Below are positions 5,887-9,026 of a stretch of 9,026 nt of DNA, in pieces. The notes beneath the pieces were generated by a model. The model did not search any database, had not been told where the DNA came from, and saw only the letters and a program-made list of their open reading frames with translations. The DNA comes from Candidatus Bipolaricaulota bacterium (GTDB lineage Bacteria > Bipolaricaulota > Bipolaricaulia > RBG-16-55-9 > DRXL01). The stretch lies in contig JAOAIA010000054.1 of the NCBI GenBank assembly GCA_026414955.1, forward strand, positions 1-9,026. Direction: 5' to 3'. Positions within the stretch are counted from its first letter, which is position 1. Each line of letters starts with the position of its first letter. The position numbers and the translations under genes are program-made.

Positions 5887-6017
5887 TAAGTAGCCTCAAC
5901 ATATTGCTTCTGAATATCACGAAGCTCTGAAATTGTTGCTTCTTCTCGCTGGGCTTTCTCAGCCAATATCTGGCGCCCTCTCTCTATCCACTCTGGTGTG
6001 CTGGTGTCACGAGCCAT
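5886..6017 (-). CDS. Small unrecognised ORF, 43 residues (first of a pair)
   Basis: This ORF starts at ATG 6017-6015 and ends with TAA at 5888-5886. An alternative in-frame GTG lies at 6026-6024. It encodes a highly charged, probably all-helical peptide beginning MARDTSTPEWIERGRQILAE and continuing through KAQREEATISELRDIQKQYV (residues 21-40). It has no membrane segment and no cysteines. The support is context: the best promoter in the window (6034-6062) sits immediately upstream, and the next small ORF overlaps its stop (TAATG). The leader is only about 10 nt for the ATG, or about one nucleotide for the GTG, with no Shine-Dalgarno, so translation is leaderless or nearly so. A helical charged partner followed by a small beta-alpha protein recalls toxin-antitoxin or other small two-protein modules, but no family is recognised. 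Confidence 0.5.
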   Translation of the reverse strand: MARDTSTPEWIERGRQILAEKAQREEATISELRDIQKQYVEAT

Positions 6018-6033
6018 ACCGATCACTGCATTG

Positions 6034-6062
6034 AGTATAAATCTTTGGGGGTATACTGTCAA
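6034..6062 (-). promoter_or_regulatory. Near-consensus sigma70 promoter for the small ORF pair
   Basis: On the minus strand there is a perfect TTGACA (6062-6057), a 17-nt spacer and TATACT (6039-6034, five of six). This is the strongest promoter match in the window. Transcription should start near 6027, adjacent to a GTG (6026) and 10 nt before the ATG (6017). It lies 27 nt beyond the stop of the ComEA-like gene. An 8-nt direct repeat, AGTATAAA, occurs at 6034-6041 and again at 6073-6080. Confidence 0.75.
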
Positions 6063-6089
6063 GATGCAAAAAAGTATAAAGTACTGGAG

Positions 6090-6419
6090 CTAGGGTCTCT
6101 TAACCGTCACACGCTGTCGCAGCTGTTCCAATCTCTTCGGGCCGATGCCGCGAATCTGCAGAAGCTCTTCAATAGTCTGAAAGCCCCCGTGCGCTTCGCG
6201 GTATTCGATGATGCGCTGCGCCAAGACCGGCCCGATCCCCGGAAGATCTATCAGCTCTTCTAGAGTCGCGGTATTGAGATCGAGCGGCTCAGTCAGTCTC
6301 TTGACCAACTGCGCGAGCTGTGTTTCTGGAGCGAGCGTTGCTCGCGTCGCCAGCACGGGCCCCAGGATCGCGACGATCACACAAACTAAGACGAGCTGAT
6401 CTGATTTTTTCAGGGTCAT
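6090..6419 (-). CDS. ComEA-like helix-hairpin-helix DNA-binding protein
   Basis: This is a 109-residue membrane-anchored protein. A basic N-terminus and one hydrophobic segment (about 8-25) are followed by a short linker and a ComEA-type tandem helix-hairpin-helix domain (about 46-107). The domain starts with the family hallmark LNTATLEELIDLPGIG (48-63) and has two hairpins, LPGIGPVLA (59-67) and IRGIGPKRL (89-97). The GGFQTIEELLQI stretch (78-89) between them is also typical. ComEA binds incoming double-stranded DNA at the membrane or periplasm during natural transformation. The short form without an SLBB domain is common. comEC is not in the window, so a competence role is inferred from the family. 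Its ATG overlaps the stop of the preceding gene as ATGA, and AGGAA lies about 9 nt upstream. It ends the three-gene unit that starts at 7177. Confidence 0.85.
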   Translation of the reverse strand: MTLKKSDQLVLVCVIVAILGPVLATRATLAPETQLAQLVKRLTEPLDLNTATLEELIDLPGIGPVLAQRIIEYREAHGGFQTIEELLQIRGIGPKRLEQLRQRVTVKRP

Positions 6420-6946
6420 GGCAGCAGTTCCTTGAGGCGCTCGATCCCCGCAGTCTCCCAGGCGAGGATCAGCCTCGGCGGGATCGGACGATATTTATCT
6501 AAGCTGAATTTCATTCTATAGAATCTGATGAAGAGCTTTTGCAGTCGGGCGCGCAGTTCGGGGTTCTTCTCAAAAATTTCGCGCTTCTCTGCACAGAGCT
6601 GCTCGACTTCTTCGAGATAGAATTCGACTTGGGCCGCTTGGCGGAAGAGCGCCTCGGCGTGTGTGGGGTCGGCGCTGTTGAGGCTCGCGACAGCTTCTCT
6701 CCAGAGTCTTCTGCGCACTAGCTCTTGCTGGGCACGGAGCTTCATCCGTTCGGCTTGCCCTTGGTAATGCTCAAGTTGCGGCTGGGGAAATTCCAACAGA
6801 TGGCAGCGACAGTCGGGGTGGAGTGGGGGCTTGTGTTTGGGGTCCTCGGAGATCTCCCCGTGGTGGCTTAAGCACGTCTCGCACGTGAGAAAGTGCACTT
6901 GGGCGTAGAACTGATAGTATCTCTTTGAGCGATCAAAGAGGGTCAT
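6416..6946 (-). CDS. Unknown protein with phage-minor-head-like Cys/His motif
   Basis: This 176-residue, probably cytosolic protein has a compact Cys/His cluster near the N-terminus: C22-x2-C25, HHG (28-30), then PPLHPDCRCHL (40-50) with H43, C46 and C48. This layout, CxxC ... G ... PPxHPxCRC, is the one I know from the C-terminal end of phage Mu gpF/SPP1 gp7-type minor head (head morphogenesis) proteins, where it looks like a metal-binding or structural knuckle. The helical head-morphogenesis domain itself is absent. The remaining residues (about 55-176) are predicted to be long charged helices with tetratricopeptide-like character (ADPTHAEALFRQAAQVEFYL, 92-111). The ATG follows the DUF2283-like stop by 3 nt and the stop overlaps the ComEA-like start, so it is co-translated with both. 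No phage genes accompany it. Function is unknown; nucleic-acid handling alongside ComEA is speculation. Confidence 0.75.
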   Translation of the reverse strand: MTLFDRSKRYYQFYAQVHFLTCETCLSHHGEISEDPKHKPPLHPDCRCHLLEFPQPQLEHYQGQAERMKLRAQQELVRRRLWREAVASLNSADPTHAEALFRQAAQVEFYLEEVEQLCAEKREIFEKNPELRARLQKLFIRFYRMKFSLDKYRPIPPRLILAWETAGIERLKELLP

Positions 6947-6949
6947 ACA

Positions 6950-7177
6950 CTAGGAGCTAGAGAGTGAGGCTTCGACTGTCTCTACGGTGACGGCTTGTAT
7001 CTCTGCTTCAGGTCTATAATACAGCCGCTCGAATCCGATGACTTCGCCGGTTTGGCGATCTTTGATGAGAATCACGCCTTCGCCGGTCTCCTCGCAGATC
7101 TGGTCGGGTGAGGGGGACTTCCAGGAGACCGCGAGTGTCTGTCCCACCGGATCGTGAATTACTCGGATGTGGGCCAT
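6950..7177 (-). CDS. DUF2283-like small protein
   Basis: This is a 75-residue protein starting at ATG 7177-7175, with a strong GGAGGG 5 nt upstream. It matches the DUF2283 pattern by eye: an N-terminal strand plus D-P turn (RVIHDPVGQTLAV, 5-17), then EETGEGVILIKDRQTGEVIG (29-48) and a hydrophobic strand (FERLYY, 49-54). The usual ending (GIEIL-type) is replaced by a Thr/Val/Ser-rich tail (58-75). DUF2283 proteins are small, mostly beta, and often sit beside toxin-like genes such as DUF4258; their biochemical role is not established to my knowledge. No DUF4258 partner is here; the neighbour 3 nt downstream is the Cys/His-motif protein. A dyad-spanned promoter lies about 90 nt upstream. Confidence 0.7.
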   Translation of the reverse strand: MAHIRVIHDPVGQTLAVSWKSPSPDQICEETGEGVILIKDRQTGEVIGFERLYYRPEAEIQAVTVETVEASLSSS

Positions 7178-7251
7178 ATCTGCCCTCCTTCCTTGATCTT
7201 GTCAGTCACATAGCTGGTGATGATGAAGCCGTCTCTATTGAGTCTCTTAAC

Positions 7252-7283
7252 GACCACTGCCAGATAATACAGAGGCAGTGGTC
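7252..7283. repeat. Perfect 10-bp dyad around a -10 element
   Basis: GACCACTGCC (7252-7261) and GGCAGTGGTC (7274-7283) are perfect inverted arms with a 12-nt centre. Neither strand has a T-run after it, so it is not an intrinsic terminator for vapC. The centre contains the -10 of the promoter at 7264-7293, which suggests an operator or a start-region structure. Confidence 0.7.
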
Positions 7284-7293
7284 TATAAAACAA
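7264..7293 (-). promoter_or_regulatory. Candidate promoter for the DUF2283-ComEA unit
   Basis: On the minus strand, TTGTTT (7293-7288), an 18-nt spacer and TATTAT (7269-7264, five of six) would start transcription near 7257, within the downstream dyad arm. This leaves a leader of about 80 nt to the ATG at 7177. The -35 is weak. Between vapC (ending at 7339) and 7177 nothing else is seen. Confidence 0.4.
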
Positions 7294-7338
7294 GTATACC
7301 AAAGGATCGTGGGTGCTGCGACGCACAAAGTTAGGCAT

Positions 7339-7773
7339 TCAGGACGTTAGCCGCTGCACACGAAGCCCTTCGGCCTCCGCCGCCTGAAGTAACACATCAT
7401 CAAAGCACGAAAACGCCACAGGGAGCTTAGTTCTCTTTCGCAATACCAAAGCTGAAGCCAAATGCAAAGCATCAAAGCCACGCAGGGCATGGCGTTCAGC
7501 CAAGCCGCTCCCCACGCGCACGACGTTTTGGGAGACCTCGACGATAAAAAAATTCTCCCAATCGCTGTCGAGATCGGCAACCATCTGAGCATAAATCTCC
7601 GACGGCACCGATCCCTCTCGGCTTTTTCGCGCGAATGCCGCTCGTGCCTCGACATACGCCACGCGCGACGTTGCCACGACCTGAGCCTCCTCGACCCACT
7701 GACGCACTGCCTCGGAGCCGGCCTCCTCGGTGTAGAGCTTCACGAGGCTGCTCGTATCTAGATAGAGGATCAG
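7339..7773 (-). CDS. VapC-type PIN-domain ribonuclease toxin with CTG at the start position
   Basis: This is a PIN-domain RNase, the toxin half of a VapBC module. Numbered from the CTG it has 144 residues, normal for VapC. The acidic active site is complete: D6 (LYLDTSSLVK), E42 (AYVEARAA), D101 (GFDALHLASAL) and D125 (SCFDD). Family members in this arrangement usually start ATG-ATC-CTC, with the ATG overlapping the antitoxin stop as ATGA. Here that position reads CTGA (7773-7770). No ATG, GTG or TTG lies between it and the first catalytic Asp codon. The only upstream alternative is TTG at 7860, which would overlap the antitoxin gene by 91 nt and lacks a ribosome-binding site. The next GTG (7746) lies after the catalytic Asp. 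So either CTG initiates by coupling to the antitoxin, or the toxin is poorly expressed. The PIN fold call is firm; the start is not. Confidence 0.85.
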   Translation of the reverse strand: MILYLDTSSLVKLYTEEAGSEAVRQWVEEAQVVATSRVAYVEARAAFARKSREGSVPSEIYAQMVADLDSDWENFFIVEVSQNVVRVGSGLAERHALRGFDALHLASALVLRKRTKLPVAFSCFDDVLLQAAEAEGLRVQRLTS

Positions 7774-8039
7774 CGGCGGTCTGCGCGCACGATCTCCGCC
7801 ACGGGGCGACCTCCCAACCGATGCGGCCGCAGCGCTCCTCTTGGCTTTCCCCCGTTCCAAGCAGCTACACCCTCCTGCACGAGAGCAAGCAACTCGCTGA
7901 CTTCCTCACCAGAGCCGACCGGCACGAGCGAAGCAATGGCTTTGTTGCGCTCCGTGACGATGATCTTCTCGCCGCGCTTGACTTTTCGCAGATAGTAACT
8001 TAAGCGATCTTTCAGCTCTTTGACCCCGACGGTGTGCAT
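7770..8039 (-). CDS. Phd/YefM-type antitoxin of the VapBC module
   Basis: This 89-residue antitoxin starts at ATG 8039-8037. The N-terminal DNA-binding half (about 1-45) has the Phd/YefM/VapB signature: VGVKELKDRLSYYLRKVKRG (4-23), then IIVTERNKAIASLVPV (26-41). The C-terminal part (about 45-89), ending GGRPVAEIVRADRR, is the flexible segment that wraps the toxin. An in-frame GTG at 8069 exists, but it lies inside the promoter spacer, so the ATG is preferred. The -10 ends only 9 nt before the ATG, so the mRNA is predicted to be leaderless. The stop TGA is shared with the toxin start position. Autoregulation is expected, and GAAGT repeats around the -35 are candidate operator sites. It begins 40 nt after the mraY stop. 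Confidence 0.88.
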   Translation of the reverse strand: MHTVGVKELKDRLSYYLRKVKRGEKIIVTERNKAIASLVPVGSGEEVSELLALVQEGVAAWNGGKPRGALRPHRLGGRPVAEIVRADRR

Positions 8040-8048
8040 GATGGCTAG

Positions 8049-8077
8049 ATTGTAAGGAGAAGTAGCCACGAAGTCAA
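8049..8077 (-). promoter_or_regulatory. Promoter of the toxin-antitoxin module, leaderless type
   Basis: On the minus strand, TTGACT (8077-8072, five of six), a 17-nt spacer and TACAAT (8054-8049, five of six) form a strong match. Only 9 nt separate the -10 from the antitoxin ATG, so the start of transcription falls within about 1-3 nt of the ATG. The -35 lies just past the mraY stop codon. Confidence 0.75.
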
Positions 8078-8081
8078 CTTC
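8059..8081. promoter_or_regulatory. GAAGT repeats, candidate antitoxin operator
   Basis: GAAGT occurs at 8059-8063 and 8070-8074, and inverted as ACTTC at 8077-8081. The last two make a 5-2-5 palindrome that covers the -35, and the first copy lies in the spacer. The position fits autorepression by the antitoxin-toxin complex. Confidence 0.4.
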
Positions 8082-9014
8082 AGCGATATGCCAGCAGCCC
8101 TAGCACTGCTCCTATAGCTGCGATGATCCAAAATCTCAGGGTGATCAAGACTTCGGGCCACTCTTGGTTGGGCAGCAAGAACTCATAGTCAACGCCCTTG
8201 GCCCGTTCAAAGTGATGGTGCAACGGAGAGACTTTAAAGATGCGCTTCTTGAAGAGCTTGAAGCTCATGACTTGTATGATCACCGAGAGCGTCTCGATGA
8301 CGGGGATGAGCGCGATGAGGGGCAGAAAGAGCGCCGTCCCAGTCACGAGCGCAAGCGCGCCCACAAGCCCGCCCAGCGCAAACGACCCCGTGTCACCTAA
8401 GATAATTTTTGCTGGGTGCGCGTTCCACCACAGAAAGCCCAGCACCGCCATCGCCGCGAGCGTAGCGATCTGTAAGAGCGCGATCTCGTTCTGGAGATAG
8501 AGAATGCCCCCATAAGCGCCTAAGGCGATGAGCGTCACGCCCCCTAAGAGTCCGTCCAAGCCGTCGGTCTCGTTGAACGCGTTGACCGTGCTGAAGAAGA
8601 TAAGAAAGATCAGCGCAACGGTCAGAGCGGGCGAGAGCGCGAGCGTCTCAGTGATAAAGGGGATGCGCACAGGGGGCACAATGTCGAGCGCGAGCGCCGC
8701 CCATGCGAACACCGCGCAGACGATCCCCTGCAAGAGCAATTTATATCGCCCGGCAAGCCCTTGGGCATGGCGCTGGAAGATTTTCAGCCCGTCGTCGAGC
8801 AGCCCGATCAGCCCAAAGCCCACCGTTGCTGCGCCGACGAAGAGCGCCTTGGGCGTGAGTACTGCCTGATCGAGCAGTGCCAACACAGTCCAGCTCGCGA
8901 AGAACGCAAGCATGAGCGAGAGTCCCCCGGCTGTAGGAGTGCCCTGTTTATGCGCGTGAATCTCTGGGCCGTAGTCACGAATGGGCTGACCGAATCGCTT
9001 GCGCTCTTGCACCC
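8080..9014 (-). CDS. mraY: MraY, phospho-MurNAc-pentapeptide transferase (5' end missing)
   Basis: About 310 C-terminal residues of MraY are present. MraY is the membrane enzyme that transfers phospho-MurNAc-pentapeptide from UDP to undecaprenyl phosphate, forming lipid I. Seen, numbered from the GTG codon at 9012: FGQPIRDYGP (7-16); GTPTAGG (24-30, usually GTPTMGG); the Asp pair in LLDDGLK (71-77); NAFNETDGLDGL (144-155, usually NAVNLTDGLDGL); GDTGSFALGG (206-215); PLHHHFE (263-269); and the terminal RFWII segment. About nine membrane helices remain. The frame stays open into the adapter, and the first roughly 40 residues including TM1 are missing, so the GTG at 9012 is not a true start. In most bacteria murD follows mraY; here a toxin-antitoxin module does. 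There is no terminator between them, so read-through from the cell-wall cluster is possible. Confidence 0.96.
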
Positions 9015-9026
9015 CTGTCTCTTATA
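9015..9026 (-). other. Tn5/Nextera mosaic-end adapter remnant (artefact)
   Basis: The last 12 bases, CTGTCTCTTATA, are the start of the reverse-complement Tn5 mosaic end, matching the adapter at 1-19. They are not genomic and mark where the mraY fragment is cut. Confidence 0.95.

Noticed and set aside
6063..6092. Terminator after the ComEA-like gene
   Set aside because: On the minus strand AGTA-CTTTA-TACT followed by T6 looks suggestive, but a 4-bp AU-only stem is too weak.
7635..8003. Plus-strand open frame opposite the toxin-antitoxin genes
   Set aside because: Arg/Pro/Ser-rich shadow frame; the minus-strand pair has full family motifs.
1..9026. CRISPR array, tRNA, rRNA, transposase, integrase
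   Set aside because: No regularly spaced repeats, no cloverleaf-like gene, and no recombinase motif were seen; the Tn5 ends are library adapters and not a resident transposon.

Overview
The window is a piece of a moderately GC-rich bacterial chromosome. The bacterial character is shown by MraY, RnpA, GreA, a class II lysyl-tRNA synthetase, a ComEA-like protein and Shine-Dalgarno-type sites before several genes. Both ends carry Tn5/Nextera mosaic-end sequence (1-19 and 9015-9026), so this is an assembled short-read contig, probably metagenomic, and its two terminal genes are cut by the library ends. No marker pins the lineage. The layout is unlike the familiar model genomes: rnpA is not next to rpmH or yidC, and mraY is not followed by murD. 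An uncultivated phylum is possible, but that is inference.

Layout from left to right. All genes are on the minus strand except one. Positions 20-132 hold the start of a secreted protein, cut at the edge. 167-209 is a hairpin terminator. 223-1095 encodes a 290-residue exported protein with a proline-rich linker. 1145-4805 is a compact run read greA, lysS, PAP2 phosphatase, leucine-dehydrogenase-like gene; the last three joints are 25 nt, 1 nt and a 4-nt ATGA overlap. A good promoter lies at 4898-4926. 4968-5315 is rnpA with a GTG start. 5316-5437 is a divergent promoter region.

The accessory-looking part is 5438-6062. A plus-strand TTG-start gene for a small membrane/coiled-coil protein converges, with overlapping stop codons, on two tiny overlapping minus-strand ORFs of 43 and 50 codons. 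These two have a near-perfect sigma70-type promoter and almost no 5' leader. They are not recognised. Next, in transcription order from 7177 down to 6090, come a DUF2283-like protein, a 176-residue protein carrying a Cys/His motif like that of phage minor head proteins, and a ComEA-like helix-hairpin-helix protein, joined by a 3-nt gap and a 4-nt overlap. Upstream is a promoter whose -10 sits inside a 10-bp perfect dyad.

7339-8039 is a VapBC/Phd-PIN toxin-antitoxin module. The antitoxin mRNA looks leaderless. The toxin reading frame has CTG where an ATGA overlap would be expected. 8080-9014 is the 3' part of mraY, ending directly at the toxin-antitoxin promoter.

In functional terms, the conserved genes serve transcript elongation (greA), translation (lysS), RNA processing (rnpA), peptidoglycan synthesis (mraY), undecaprenyl- or lipid-phosphate turnover (PAP2) and amino-acid catabolism. 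They are interspersed with a toxin-antitoxin module, a possible DNA-uptake gene and small unknown genes.
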